Made by a program: the position numbers and the translations under genes. 64,000 nucleotides of DNA from assembly GCF_018729255.1 (NCBI RefSeq), contig NZ_CP076061.1, positions 620,001 to 684,000 of the forward strand. The letters run 5' to 3'. The notes under the pieces are model-generated. The model was not told where the DNA came from. It searched no databases and saw only the letters and a program-made list of their open reading frames with translations. This document shows, one piece after another, positions 8,317-18,145 of this stretch; the stretch's first letter is position 1, and each line of letters opens with the position of its first letter. The DNA is from Cupriavidus sp. EM10. Its GTDB lineage: Bacteria; Pseudomonadota; Gammaproteobacteria; Burkholderiales; Burkholderiaceae.

Positions 8317-9416
8317 ATGTCACGTGCCATCTGGAAGGGCGCCATCAGCTTCGGGCTGGTGAACATCCCCATCGCGGTCAAGCCCGCGTCGCGCTCGCAT
8401 TCGCTGGACCTGGATCTGCTGGACAAGCGCGACATGGCGCCGGTGGGCTATCAGCGCATCAACAAGCACACCGGCAAGCAGGTGGAGCCCGGCGATATCG
8501 TCAAGGGTTACGAGTACGAGAAAGACGAGTACGTGGTGCTGACCGACGAGGACTTCAAACAGGCCAACGTCGAGGCCACACAGACCGTGGATATCGTCAG
8601 CTTTGTCGACGCCGCCGCGATTCCGCCCTACTACTTCGACACCCCCTATTACCTCGAACCCGACAAGCGCGGCGAACGCGGCTACGCGCTGCTGCACGAA
8701 ACCATGCGCAAGACCGGCCGCGCTGCCCTGGCGCTGGTGGTGCTACGCAATCGCCAGCACCTGGCGGCGATGGTCGTGGCCGGCAAGGCGCTGGTGCTCA
8801 ACACGATGCGGTTCGCCGACGAAGTGGTGCCGGTCGCAGACCTGGCCCTGCCCGGCGGCAAGAAGCACGCGGCAAGCGCCCGCGAAGTCGAGATGGCCAC
8901 CAGGCTCGTGGAAGACATGAGCGAGGACTTCAAGCCCGAGGAATATCACGATACCTATCGCGAGGATCTATTGGCCCGCATCCAGGCCAGGATCAAGGCC
9001 GGCAAGACGCATCTGCTGACGCCGGCGGCCGACGAAACCGCCGCGCCTGCCCGCAAGGGCGCCAAGGTCATCGACATGATGGCCTTGCTCAAGCAGAGCC
9101 TTGGCAAGCATGGCAAGCGCGGGACTGGCGGCGACGCCACGGCCGCCGAAGAGTCGGAGGCCACCGACGAAGCGGAGGCCACGCCGAAGAAGGGGCTGCC
9201 GCGAAGAAGGGGGCTGCCGCGAAGAAGTCAAAGAGCGTTGCGGCAAAGTCCCCGGCCACGAAGAAGCGGACAAGCGCCAGTGCCGGGAAGACGTCGGCGA
9301 AGAAGTCCGCGAACGCCGCCAAACAGTCGGCAAAGAAGTCGGCAAAGAAGGTGACAAAATCGGCGCCAAAAACGGCGAAAGCCCCGGCCCGGGGCACTGC
9401 GCGCAAGGCCGCCTAG
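8317..9416 (+). CDS. ku: Ku DNA end-binding protein, frameshifted in its basic tail
   Basis: Ku forms a homodimeric ring on DNA ends and recruits LigD. The core is complete, from SRAIWKGAISFGLVN to the C-terminal region ending near KVIDMMALLKQSLGK (about residue 265), the usual bacterial Ku layout. As written the frame ends at 9354 (345 residues) with an Arg-rich tail. Adding one G to the GGGG run at 9192-9195 gives a 366-residue protein ending at 9416 with the expected Lys/Ala tail made of KKGAAA and SAKK-like units. The ATG at 8317 has GAGGA overlapping the stop of the preceding microprotein. The tail normally adds DNA affinity; both frames are strongly basic. Confidence 0.93.
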
Positions 9417-9448
9417 AGGCTCCGCCCCCAAACCCGAACGAGCGCACA

Positions 9449-9485
9449 AGAAAAAGAGCCGCGACACGTGGGAGAGTCGCGGCTC
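9449..9485 (-). terminator. Rho-independent terminator of the BON-domain gene
   Basis: Read on the - strand, GAGCCGCGAC and GTCGCGGCTC form a perfect 10-bp stem around a 10-base loop and are followed by five T. It lies 65 bases after the BON gene and also separates it from the convergent Ku gene. Confidence 0.85.
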
Positions 9486-9550
9486 AGCGCAGGGCAACCG
9501 CAGTTGCCGCGCATCATCAACTTGTCATGGCGCCGGTCAGACGATGCTGC

Positions 9551-10024
9551 TTAGCGCGACGATACCTTCAGGTTGTCGTTCACAGAGTCGACGCCTTCCA
9601 CCGACTTCACCGTATCCACGGCCATCTGCTTCTGCTCGGACGAAGGCACCGAACCGGTCAGGTTTACCACGCGGTCCTTGGTCTTGACATGGATGCCGGT
9701 CGACTTCAGGTCCTTCGTGGCCAGCAGCTTCGTCTTGACCTTGGTGGTCAGCGCGCCGTCGGTGACGGCCTGCTTGGCGTTGTCGGCACCGGCGTCTGTC
9801 CGGGTACCGGCCGTGGCGCCCGTGGTCTTGTCGCCGTCCGTGCGGCCCGGCAGGCCCGAGGCATTGTTCGCCGGCGCCGAATGCATGGCCGACCCACTGG
9901 TCGTGCTGGTGTCGGCCACCTTGATGAAGCCGCCGCCGTTGTCGAGCGCCAGTGCGTGAGCGCCACCCGCAGCAGCCAGCGCCGCGACCATCATGGCCAT
10001 CCGAAACTTGTGTACGGTTTTCAT
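9551..10024 (-). CDS. Secreted BON-domain protein
   Basis: A 157-residue protein with an N-terminal signal peptide (MKTVHKFRMAMMVAALAAAGGAHA) and a C-terminal BON domain from about residue 85 (ALTTKVKTKLLATKDLKSTG, then VVNLTGSVPS and VEGVDSVNDNL). BON domains of the OsmY type are found in periplasmic proteins that bind lipid surfaces or respond to osmotic stress. The middle is Ser/Thr/Gly/Asp-rich and probably flexible. AAGGAG is well placed before the ATG, and a terminator follows at 9449-9485. The gene diverges from the Gln-rich microprotein gene. Confidence 0.88.
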   Translation of the reverse strand: MKTVHKFRMAMMVAALAAAGGAHALALDNGGGFIKVADTSTTSGSAMHSAPANNASGLPGRTDGDKTTGATAGTRTDAGADNAKQAVTDGALTTKVKTKLLATKDLKSTGIHVKTKDRVVNLTGSVPSSEQKQMAVDTVKSVEGVDSVNDNLKVSSR

Positions 10025-10381
10025 GGTGATATCTCCTTGTTAGCGTTTGAATCGCAATCAATCAAGCCCGAAATGCCAGCCCCGTATGCCGCGCACTGGG
10101 CACGCACTGTGCGCCACTGTCCGCTATGGCTCGGCGACCGGCCCCTTGTCCATGACTCTGCAAGGAGTGTTCCAAAGGGCTCCGGATATGCCGAATGCGC
10201 AGCCAACGCCCGTGTCACAAGCAGTTGGCCCGGAGCAGGCGCCCACATCGGCCGTACGCCTGGCCGCCGCGCAAGCCCGCCCGTGTGAAAAGCATGCATG
10301 CGTTGTAAATCGCGGCAAAGCCCATGTCACGTATCGGCTACCTGTATGTCTGACAGATGACATACCCCCGACATTGCGCTG
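10025..10381. other. Intergenic region without a recognisable gene
   Basis: About 350 bases lie between the BON gene and the sigma-54 promoter at 10382. Short open frames exist on both strands but none has both a ribosome binding site and a recognisable protein. Binding sites for a sigma-54 activator should lie here if the promoter is active; no clear dyad was found by eye. Confidence 0.5.
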
Positions 10382-10397
10382 TGGCACGCCGATTGCT
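10382..10397 (+). promoter_or_regulatory. Sigma-54 (RpoN) promoter, consensus match
   Basis: TGGCACG, four bases, then TTGCT matches the -24/-12 consensus TGGCACG-N4-TTGCW at every position. Transcription would start near 10408 and give a leader of about 37 bases before the Gln-rich gene at 10445. Confidence 0.8.
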
Positions 10398-10444
10398 GCT
10401 TTAACGATGCGGCAGCCCGCCGCGACTTGGACTTGGAGACAGCA

Positions 10445-10693
10445 ATGGGACAGCAGCAAGGTAGCCAATCCGGACAGCAGCAAGGTGGCCAGTCGGGACA
10501 AAAGCAGCAGGAGCAGCAATCCGGCCAGCGCGGCAACCAGCAGCAAGGTAGCCAGGATCAGCAACGCCAGCAGGGTGGTGGCCAGATGGGCAACCAGGAC
10601 AAGAGCTCCGGCCAGCATCAGCAGCAAAGCGGCACCGGCAGCCAACAAGGATCGCAGCAAGGGTCCCAGCAAGACAAGAGCCGTCAGCAGTAA
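10445..10693 (+). CDS. Gln/Gly/Ser-rich disordered small protein under sigma-54
   Basis: An 82-residue protein built almost only from Gln, Gly, Ser, Asn, Lys and Asp, starting MGQQQGSQSGQQQGGQSG. It contains repeats such as SGQQQGG, QQGSQ and GSQQGSQQ. It has no signal peptide, hydrophobic core or recognised domain, so it should be intrinsically disordered. GGAGA precedes the ATG with normal spacing. A consensus sigma-54 promoter lies 48 bases upstream, which argues for a real, conditionally expressed gene. It loosely recalls the KGG/stress-type small hydrophilic proteins, but no family assignment is made. Confidence 0.7.
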   Translation: MGQQQGSQSGQQQGGQSGQKQQEQQSGQRGNQQQGSQDQQRQQGGGQMGNQDKSSGQHQQQSGTGSQQGSQQGSQQDKSRQQ

Positions 10694-11165
10694 TCCCGCC
10701 GACTCGGCACCCTTTCCGGGCCCCGCAGTGACATCTCCACGGTTGTCACAGCACGTTTGAAGTTTGCAGTTGGAACGTGCCTCATAGCAGCGGGCCCCCG
10801 CGCCGGAACAGCCAGCATTGGTGTTCCGGCGTCTTTCGTTTCAATCTCCGTCGATCAGGATTCCAGTGGGCATGTTCGCCGTCTCCCGGCAACGCGACCG
10901 CCGCCAGAAATAGAAACGCCCAAGGGCTCGGCGCTTCCAGGATCACAGGGGAATACGCGTACTGCCAAGGGCGGGATGGATGCATCCTAGCAATGCCTGC
11001 GGCTTGCTACAAGACCCTACGCGGCAGACTTCGACAACCTGTTGCCTCAGCGGACGTCGGCGCCGCAACGCAAGCGCCTGAAATCCAGGTGCGACGCGGG
11101 CTGTTGCGGAATCGTGTCCAAATCGTGAGACGAATCTAATTTTTCGTGGCCCGCGCAAGTGTCGC
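10694..11165. other. Intergenic region without a recognisable gene
   Basis: About 470 bases. Open frames exist on both strands but show no ribosome binding sites and no recognisable protein. No strong terminator, repeat or RNA gene was seen. Confidence 0.5.
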
Positions 11166-11375
11166 TCAACCAAGCCGCCCCGACACGACCGCCGGCGCTT
11201 GCCGCCACACTTCGCGTTGCAGTTCGAGATAGTCGATGGCCTGCTGGCCGGTGAGGCTCAGCGGCTCGGCGCCGTCCTGCGCCAGCCGCTGGCGCAGCGA
11301 TGGGTCGCGCAGTAGCCGGCTCAGGCGCGCGGCCACTGTCGTGCGGCGCGTCCAAACCCGCCCGGACGGCATCAA
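11166..11375 (-). pseudogene. Coding remnant resembling the C-terminus of a Bug-type protein
   Basis: An open frame of about 69 codons encodes LSRLLRDPSLRQRLAQDGAE followed by PLSLTGQQAIDYLELQREVW. This pattern (helix, Dp-lr-l-Ga-eP, then an aromatic/Glu/Trp helix) is like the last 50 residues of tripartite-tricarboxylate (Bug) binding proteins. Nothing upstream continues the fold, because the frame runs straight into the 3' end of the lipoprotein gene. It looks like a truncated relic; the family call is tentative. Confidence 0.3.
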
Positions 11376-12514
11376 CGGGCCTGGCCGCCCGTCAACTCAC
11401 TGCTGGGGGCCCGACAGGCCGCGCCCTTGCCGTTCGCGGCCGGATCCATGCCGAAGACAGCTTGCGCGCCGCATTGCGAACCGAACATGCGCGCCTGGTC
11501 GTGCCCCACGCCCACCACCTCGAACGCGCGGTGGGCGCTGGCCTGTCCCGGCGGGGCCAGAACCTGCTCATAGCGCCAGTAGGCGCGTGCGCGCTGCAGG
11601 CGCGTCGGGCCTTCCGCCTCGGCGCCGCACGCCTTGTCCAGGACACGATGATTCGGATCGTTGTCCTCGCTGCCCACCATATAGGTGACCTGGCGCTGCA
11701 TGTAGCGCCGATACAGCGTCATGCCATCCGTGCCGCGCGCGTACGCCACCATGTCGCGCATGCCGTATCGGTACTTGTCGTAGTCGGCGCAGGTGGCCGT
11801 GCTGTAGGGCGCGAAGCGGCGGTAGTCGGGCGCGACGGGGCGGTCCGGCGTGAAGTACAGGTACGACGACGGGTTGGCCACGACGTAGCGCAGGTCGATA
11901 CCGGACGCCCGCACCCTTTCGTCGACGTTGTTCAGCACGGCGTAGCGATGCACGATCTGCGCGCCACCCGAATGGCCGGCCACGATCACCTTGCGCACCA
12001 TCGGCAGGCGCTGCCTGTCGGTCACGTACGCCAGCAGGTCGTCCAGAACCTGCAGCGAACTGACGCCAGCGCCAGCGCCGGACACCGCGTCCTCGCCGCC
12101 GATCCAGCCCTGCACGGTCCACACCGGCATGTTGTCGAAGTGTTTGGCGGCGTCGGGCGTGCCCGGGAAATTGGGCGCCACCAGCAGCACTTCGTCGGGA
12201 TTCCGGCCGCTGGCCTTCAGCAAGGCCGCGCCGGCCTCGTAATAGTCGTCGCCATTGCGCTGCAAGCCGTGCTGGACAAACACCACTTCGCGGATGCCAC
12301 GCAGGTCGCCGTTCAGCGCGTGATTGGCATAGACCGGGAAGTCGTAGCCCGCCCCGGCGCCAAGATGCACGCGCTGCCACTGCGGACTGGCCGCCGCGGC
12401 GGCGGATGTGGCCGGGGCCGTGCCGGACTGGCTGGCGCAACCGGCCAGTGTCACGACTGCCGTCAACACGGTGGCAAGCGAGGTGGCGGGCAAATATTGC
12501 TTGATGCGGCGCAT
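11372..12514 (-). CDS. Alpha/beta-hydrolase fold lipoprotein
   Basis: A 380-residue protein with a lipoprotein signal peptide; the lipobox is LAGC near residue 26, so it should be anchored to a membrane from the periplasmic side. The body has VVFVQHGLQRNGDDYY near the start of the fold and the nucleophile elbow GHSGGA. A late VVGVGHDQARMF could supply the catalytic His. The fold suggests an esterase or lipase-like enzyme; the substrate is unknown. The ATG at 12514 is preceded by AAAGGAG. Gene remnants flank it on both sides, so it may have been placed here by rearrangement. Confidence 0.82.
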   Translation of the reverse strand: MRRIKQYLPATSLATVLTAVVTLAGCASQSGTAPATSAAAAASPQWQRVHLGAGAGYDFPVYANHALNGDLRGIREVVFVQHGLQRNGDDYYEAGAALLKASGRNPDEVLLVAPNFPGTPDAAKHFDNMPVWTVQGWIGGEDAVSGAGAGVSSLQVLDDLLAYVTDRQRLPMVRKVIVAGHSGGAQIVHRYAVLNNVDERVRASGIDLRYVVANPSSYLYFTPDRPVAPDYRRFAPYSTATCADYDKYRYGMRDMVAYARGTDGMTLYRRYMQRQVTYMVGSEDNDPNHRVLDKACGAEAEGPTRLQRARAYWRYEQVLAPPGQASAHRAFEVVGVGHDQARMFGSQCGAQAVFGMDPAANGKGAACRAPSSELTGGQAR

Positions 12515-12574
12515 GAAGGTGTCTCCTTTGTTGATATGTCCGCCCGCGCGCATCGGGCGAAACGCCAATACTAG

Positions 12575-12736
12575 ACCAACCTCAATCTCGTGGCGGCCGG
12601 CGCTGGCGTCAGCGTCGTGCCCGCGTCGATGGCCGGCCTCAACCGGCATGGCGTGGCGTATTGCCGGATGGTCGAAGCCGACCGGCTGCGCGCGCCGCTG
12701 ACGCTGGGCTACCGCGACGGGCAGGACGATGCCTGA
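12575..12736 (+). pseudogene. LysR-type regulator remnant (C-terminal end)
   Basis: An open frame of about 53 codons without a start reads LVAAGAGVSVVPASMAGLNR followed by VAYCRMVEADRLRAPLTLGY. This is the closing segment of a LysR effector domain (the usual V-a-aG-GvslvPasm). The stop lies at 12734-12736. The DNA-binding and most of the effector domain are missing, and the upstream side runs into the lipoprotein gene's promoter. It is a relic, not a functional gene. Confidence 0.6.
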
Positions 12737-12737
12737 G

Positions 12738-13979
<1,242 letters not shown>

Positions 13980-13988
13980 CTATTTATT

Positions 13989-14005
13989 GTTCTCAACGAT
14001 AGAGC
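13989..14005. promoter_or_regulatory. Possible pobA upstream control element
   Basis: The 98 bases between pcaDC and pobA contain GTTCTC-AAC-GATAG. It resembles the reverse complement of the GTTC-N7-GAAC site before pcaK (GTTCTCGATAG) with three extra bases. Its role as a regulator site is weakly supported. Confidence 0.25.
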
Positions 14006-14056
14006 TTCGCGCTTTTGCGGTGCGGGAGAGCGGAGCAAACCATCCAGCGCAATTTA

Positions 14057-15235
14057 CTACCCCCGCGCCCTATCCATATCCGCAAAAACTTCCTCGGCCA
14101 TGTGGAACGCCGAATTCGCCGCCGGCACGCCGCAGTAGATCGCGGTCTGCAGCAACACTTCCTTGAGCTCGTCGCGCGTCACGCCGTTGTTGGCCGCCGC
14201 GCGCAGATGGAGCTTCAGTTCTTCCGACCGGTTCAGCGCCACCATCATCGCGATGGTCACCAGGCTGCGCGTATGGCGCGGCAGGCCTTCGCGCGTCCAG
14301 ATCTCGCCCCAGGCATAGCGCGTGATCAGGTTCTGGAATTCCTCGGTGAGCGGCGTCAGCTTCTGTAGCGAGCGGTCGACGTGGGCGCTGCCCAGCACCG
14401 CGCGGCGCACCGACAGGCCGGCCTCGTAGCGCGCGTGGTCGTCGGTCACGGGCAGGCGGCCGTGGATGAAGTCGAGCAGTGCCGCGGTGAATCGGCCCGG
14501 CTGCTCGCGGTTGGATAGATGGGCGGCCGGCAGTTCCACATAGCGAGCCCCCGGAATGGCATCGGCCAGCGCCCTGCCCTCGGCGGCCGTGGTCGACGGG
14601 TCGTCGCTGCCGGCGATCACCAGCACGGGCACCTTGATCGTCTTCACGGCCTCGCGCAGATCGGCATCGCGCAGCGCCGTGCAGCCCAGTGCGTAGCCGC
14701 GCGGGTCCAGACCCTGCAGTACCGCGCGCAGGTCGTCCAGCGCGGCGCCCGCCGTATTGCGGAAGCCTTCGGTGAACCAGCGTCCCAGCGACGCCTCGAC
14801 CAGCGGCGCCATGCCGTCGCGCATCACGCCGTCGATGCGCGCGCTCCACGAATCGGCCGTGCCGATCTTCGGCGCCGTATTGGCGACGATGACCTTCGAG
14901 AACCGCTCGGGCGCGTTCACGGCCAGCCACTGGCCAATCAGCCCGCCGATCGACAGGCCGCAGAACACGGCCTGTTCAACTTGCAGCGCGTCCAGGATCG
15001 CCAGCACGTCGCGGCCCAGCACATCGACCGTGGCCTCGGCTGCCTCGGACGTCGACTTGCCGTGCCCGCGCATGTCGTGGCGCACCACGCGGAAGCGGCC
15101 GGCCAGCGCGTCGGCCTGCGGCTTCCACATCGTGTGGTCGGTGCCCATCGAATTCGAGAAAAGGATGACGGGCGCGGTGTCGGGGCCGTCGACGGTATAG
15201 AACAGCCGGGCACCGGCGTGATCGAGGTAAGGCAA
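14057..15235 (-). CDS. pcaL: Bifunctional 3-oxoadipate enol-lactonase / 4-carboxymuconolactone decarboxylase
   Basis: A 392-residue fusion. Residues 1-260 are an alpha/beta hydrolase (PcaD) with the nucleophile elbow CGLSIGG and a late AAHLSNREQP His region. From about residue 265 follows the carboxymuconolactone decarboxylase domain (PcaC) with RHTRSLVTIAMMVALNR and a final VPAANSAFHMAEE. It decarboxylates 4-carboxymuconolactone and hydrolyses the enol-lactone to 3-oxoadipate. Such PcaD-PcaC fusions are called PcaL in actinobacteria. It starts 12 bases after pcaB ends, so the two are one operon. Confidence 0.94.
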   Translation of the reverse strand: MPYLDHAGARLFYTVDGPDTAPVILFSNSMGTDHTMWKPQADALAGRFRVVRHDMRGHGKSTSEAAEATVDVLGRDVLAILDALQVEQAVFCGLSIGGLIGQWLAVNAPERFSKVIVANTAPKIGTADSWSARIDGVMRDGMAPLVEASLGRWFTEGFRNTAGAALDDLRAVLQGLDPRGYALGCTALRDADLREAVKTIKVPVLVIAGSDDPSTTAAEGRALADAIPGARYVELPAAHLSNREQPGRFTAALLDFIHGRLPVTDDHARYEAGLSVRRAVLGSAHVDRSLQKLTPLTEEFQNLITRYAWGEIWTREGLPRHTRSLVTIAMMVALNRSEELKLHLRAAANNGVTRDELKEVLLQTAIYCGVPAANSAFHMAEEVFADMDRARG

Positions 15236-15247
15236 GGTCGTCTCCAG

Positions 15248-16642
15248 TCAGTCGTGGTGGCGTGGCTCGCGCATCTGCCGCCAGCCGTCCACGGCGGCAT
15301 CGGCGAAGCTTGTGGATTGGCCCGCATACTGCGCGGGGTCGCTGAGCCGGCCGAGCGTGGCATCGTCGAGCAGGCCCTGGTGCGCGGGATCGTCAGCCAG
15401 CGTGCGGGCCAGCGCGTCGCGCAGCGTCGTGCCTTCGGCCACGGCACGGCGCGAGGCCTGCTCTACCAGATGATGGGCGGGCAGCCGGCCAATACGCCGG
15501 CCCAGCTCCAGCATGGCGGCTTCGCCAAGAATCAGGCCGTGCGTGATATCGAGATTGCTGCGCATGCGCGCGGCGTCGACCTGCAGGCCGGCCACCACAT
15601 CGCCCATCTGGCGCAGCGCGCCGGCAGCCAGCGTGACGATCTGCGGCAGAGTGTCCCACTCGGCCTGCCAGCCGCCCAGCGCACGCTCGTGCTCCTGCGT
15701 CATGCCGGCCAGCATCGTGGCCACCAGCGGCGGCACGCGCACGGCTGCGGTCAGCACCGCCGCGCAACCCACGGGATTGCGCTTGTGCGGCATCGTGCTC
15801 GAACCGCCCCGCCCCGGCCCCGATGGCTCGGCCACCTCGGCCACTTCCGTCTGCATCAATAGCGAAATATCGCGCGCCATCTTGCCCAGCGTACCGGTCA
15901 GCATGCCAAGCGTGGTAGCCACCTCGACCATGCGGTCGCGGTGCGCGTGCCAGGGCAGCGTCGGAAGATCGAGTTGCAGCGCCTGCGCAAACTGCGCGGC
16001 TACCGCCGGCGCATCGTCGCCCAGGCTGGCCAGCGTGCCTGCCGCACCGCCAAACTGCAGCGCCCGCGCGTGGGTACGCGCCAGGCCCAGGCGGGCCAGA
16101 TCGCGGCGCAAGGCGTCGAGCCAGCCGGCCGCCTTCAGGCCGAATGTCGTGGGCAATGCATGCTGCAGCCAGGTGCGCGCCACCATCGGCGTGGCACGAT
16201 GGGCGACGGCCAGCGCGGCGCAGGCATCGCCCAGCGCCAGCAGGCCGGTATCGATTTCCTGCAAGGCATCGGCAAGCTGCAGCACCAGCGCCGTATCGAT
16301 GATGTCCTGGCTCGTGGCGCCCCAATGTACATAGCGGCCGGCGTCGGCGTCGCGCTGCGTCACGGCGGCCGTCAGCTGCTTTACGAAGGGAATCGCCAGA
16401 TTGCCGGCGGCAACGGCAGCCTGCGCCAGCGCGTCGAAGTCGATGACCTGGACCGGCGCCATGGCGCAGACCTGTTCGATCACCTGCGCGGCCGCCTCGG
16501 GAATCACGCCGCAGCGGGCCTCGGCGCGCGCCAGCGCGGCTTCCACATCCAGCATGCGGCGCACGGTGCCGGCGTCGGAGAAGATGTCCAGCACGGCGGG
16601 GCTGCCGAACATCGGATCGGTCAGGCGGGAAAGCGTTGGCAT
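15248..16642 (-). CDS. pcaB: 3-carboxy-cis,cis-muconate cycloisomerase
   Basis: A 464-residue member of the fumarase/argininosuccinase superfamily that closes 3-carboxymuconate to 4-carboxymuconolactone. The superfamily signature GSSTMPHKRNPVG is near residue 280, and the start MPTLSRLTDPMFGSP is typical of PcaB. The ATG at 16642 fits the family start; the frame is open for some way upstream without homology. It lies 114 bases after pcaG and directly before pcaDC. Confidence 0.95.
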   Translation of the reverse strand: MPTLSRLTDPMFGSPAVLDIFSDAGTVRRMLDVEAALARAEARCGVIPEAAAQVIEQVCAMAPVQVIDFDALAQAAVAAGNLAIPFVKQLTAAVTQRDADAGRYVHWGATSQDIIDTALVLQLADALQEIDTGLLALGDACAALAVAHRATPMVARTWLQHALPTTFGLKAAGWLDALRRDLARLGLARTHARALQFGGAAGTLASLGDDAPAVAAQFAQALQLDLPTLPWHAHRDRMVEVATTLGMLTGTLGKMARDISLLMQTEVAEVAEPSGPGRGGSSTMPHKRNPVGCAAVLTAAVRVPPLVATMLAGMTQEHERALGGWQAEWDTLPQIVTLAAGALRQMGDVVAGLQVDAARMRSNLDITHGLILGEAAMLELGRRIGRLPAHHLVEQASRRAVAEGTTLRDALARTLADDPAHQGLLDDATLGRLSDPAQYAGQSTSFADAAVDGWRQMREPRHHD

Positions 16643-16756
16643 GGTCGGTTGGGGGCGAACCGCTGGGATTGCCGGAAAGGGAATGCGCCGATTGTGATGC
16701 AAAACGCGGCGCCGCGCGCATGGCGGCACCGCGTTCGGGCCAAAGCCGGGCGACGC

Positions 16757-17326
16757 TCAGATATCGAAGAACACCGTCTCGCCCGGACCTTGCAGCACGA
16801 CGTCCCAGCGGTAGCGGTTCTGGCCGTCGGCCGTGGCAATCAGCGTGCCGCGCCGGTGGGCCGGCACCAGCGCCAGCACGGCATCGGCTCCGTTGGCGGT
16901 AGCGTCCTCGGGAAAGTACATGCGCGTGGCCACATGCTTGACCAGGCCGCGCGTGAAGACGGACACCATGATGTGCGGCGCCTGCGGGCGGCCTTGGCCA
17001 TCGGGCACGGCGCCGGGCTTCACAGTGGTGAAGCGGAACGAGCCGTCGGCCTCGGTCGGCACGCGGCCAAAGCCGGTGAACCCGGCCACCAGCGGCAGTT
17101 CGCGCGTGTCGTCGGCGTGGCGATAGCGGCCGGCCGGGTTGGCCTGCCAGATCTCGACCATGCCGTCGGGCACCGGCTCGCCCCGGCCATCGACGACGCG
17201 GCCCTCGATCACGATGCGCTGCCCGGCCAGGTCGGGCGCGTCGGCGGTCAGGTCGGCGCAGTTGAGGCCGGTCAGGCCGATATGCAGGTACGGGCCTACG
17301 GTCTGGGATGCGGTGGCGTACAGCAT
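16757..17326 (-). CDS. pcaG: Protocatechuate 3,4-dioxygenase alpha subunit
   Basis: A 189-residue subunit of the non-haem iron intradiol dioxygenase that cleaves protocatechuate to 3-carboxy-cis,cis-muconate. The start TASQTVGPYLHIGL and the block GMVEIWQANPAGRYRH are family-typical. The alpha chain completes the active-site pocket but does not hold the iron. The ATG at 17326 lies only 4 bases after the pcaH stop, so the subunits are translated together. Confidence 0.95.
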   Translation of the reverse strand: MLYATASQTVGPYLHIGLTGLNCADLTADAPDLAGQRIVIEGRVVDGRGEPVPDGMVEIWQANPAGRYRHADDTRELPLVAGFTGFGRVPTEADGSFRFTTVKPGAVPDGQGRPQAPHIMVSVFTRGLVKHVATRMYFPEDATANGADAVLALVPAHRRGTLIATADGQNRYRWDVVLQGPGETVFFDI

Positions 17327-17330
17327 GGCC

Positions 17331-18044
17331 TTACTCCATCGGCGTGGCATCGCGGCCACGCAGCACGATATCGAAACGGTAGCCCAGCGCGTACTCGGGT
17401 GCCGTGGTTTCCCAGTCGAACGTGGCGATCAGGCGGTTGCGCGCCTTCTCGTCGGGCACGCACTGGAAGATCGGGTCATACGCCAGCAGCGGATCGCCGG
17501 GGAAGTACATCTGCGTGACCAACCGCGTGGCGTAGGCGTTGCCGAACAGCGAAAAGTGGATGTGCTGGGGCCGCCAGGCGTTGTGGTGGTTGCGCCAGGG
17601 GTACGCACCGGGCTTGATCGTCTTGAACTGGTAGTGACCGTTGGCGTCGGTGATGGTGCGGCCTTCGCCGGAAAAGTGCGGGTCCAGCGGCGCGTCGTGC
17701 TGGTCGCGCTTGTGCGTGTAGCGGCCGGCGGCGTTGGCCTGCCAGACCTCGATCAGCGCGTTCGGCACCGGGCGGCCGTTCTCGTCGAGCACCCGGCCCG
17801 TGACCAGCATCCGCTCGCCAATCGGCTCGCCGCCATTGCCGACAGTCAGGTCGTTGTCGCCCTCGCGGACGAATTCGGGGCCAAACGTCGGTCCCGTGAC
17901 TTCCGACAGCGACTGCGGCAGCGCGATCAGCGGCTGGGCCGGCGCGCGCAGTTGCGTCGAGGCATAGGGGTCGAAGCGGTATTCGGGCTGGGTGTCCCAG
18001 TACGGACGGCGGTACTGGGCGGGGCGATCGGAGCGGTGGGGCAT
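17331..18044 (-). CDS. pcaH: Protocatechuate 3,4-dioxygenase beta subunit
   Basis: A 237-residue catalytic subunit. The iron ligands known for the family can be placed: Tyr in AAGRYTH, Tyr in PGAYPWRN, and two His in PQHIHFSLFG. It is the first gene of the pcaH-G-B-DC-pobA run on the - strand and diverges from the LysR gene pcaQ across about 100 bases that contain a hyphenated dyad. Confidence 0.96.
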   Translation of the reverse strand: MPHRSDRPAQYRRPYWDTQPEYRFDPYASTQLRAPAQPLIALPQSLSEVTGPTFGPEFVREGDNDLTVGNGGEPIGERMLVTGRVLDENGRPVPNALIEVWQANAAGRYTHKRDQHDAPLDPHFSGEGRTITDANGHYQFKTIKPGAYPWRNHHNAWRPQHIHFSLFGNAYATRLVTQMYFPGDPLLAYDPIFQCVPDEKARNRLIATFDWETTAPEYALGYRFDIVLRGRDATPME

Positions 18045-18092
18045 CGCGCTGTCTCCGGTTTTTGTGGGAATCGATCGGATGGACTGTATGCA

Positions 18093-18125
18093 ACGCCATA
18101 AGTCATGTAAATTGAGTTTTGGCGT
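18093..18125. promoter_or_regulatory. Hyphenated dyad between pcaH and pcaQ (candidate PcaQ operator)
   Basis: ACGCCATAA at 18093-18101 and TTTTGGCGT at 18117-18125 are inverted repeats matching at 8 of 9 positions around an AT-rich centre. LysR regulators usually bind such dyads in divergent promoters. That PcaQ is the binder is inferred from gene position. Confidence 0.45.
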
Positions 18126-18145
18126 AATTACGATGAATTTTTATT

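Noticed and set aside
6059..8323. A 754-codon open frame on the - strand opposite the hybrid kinase
   Set aside because: It is Ser/Arg-rich without any domain; the + strand holds a complete multi-domain kinase.
10760..11139. Possible small genes in the gap after the Gln-rich gene
   Set aside because: No ribosome binding sites, no recognisable protein and overlapping frames on both strands.
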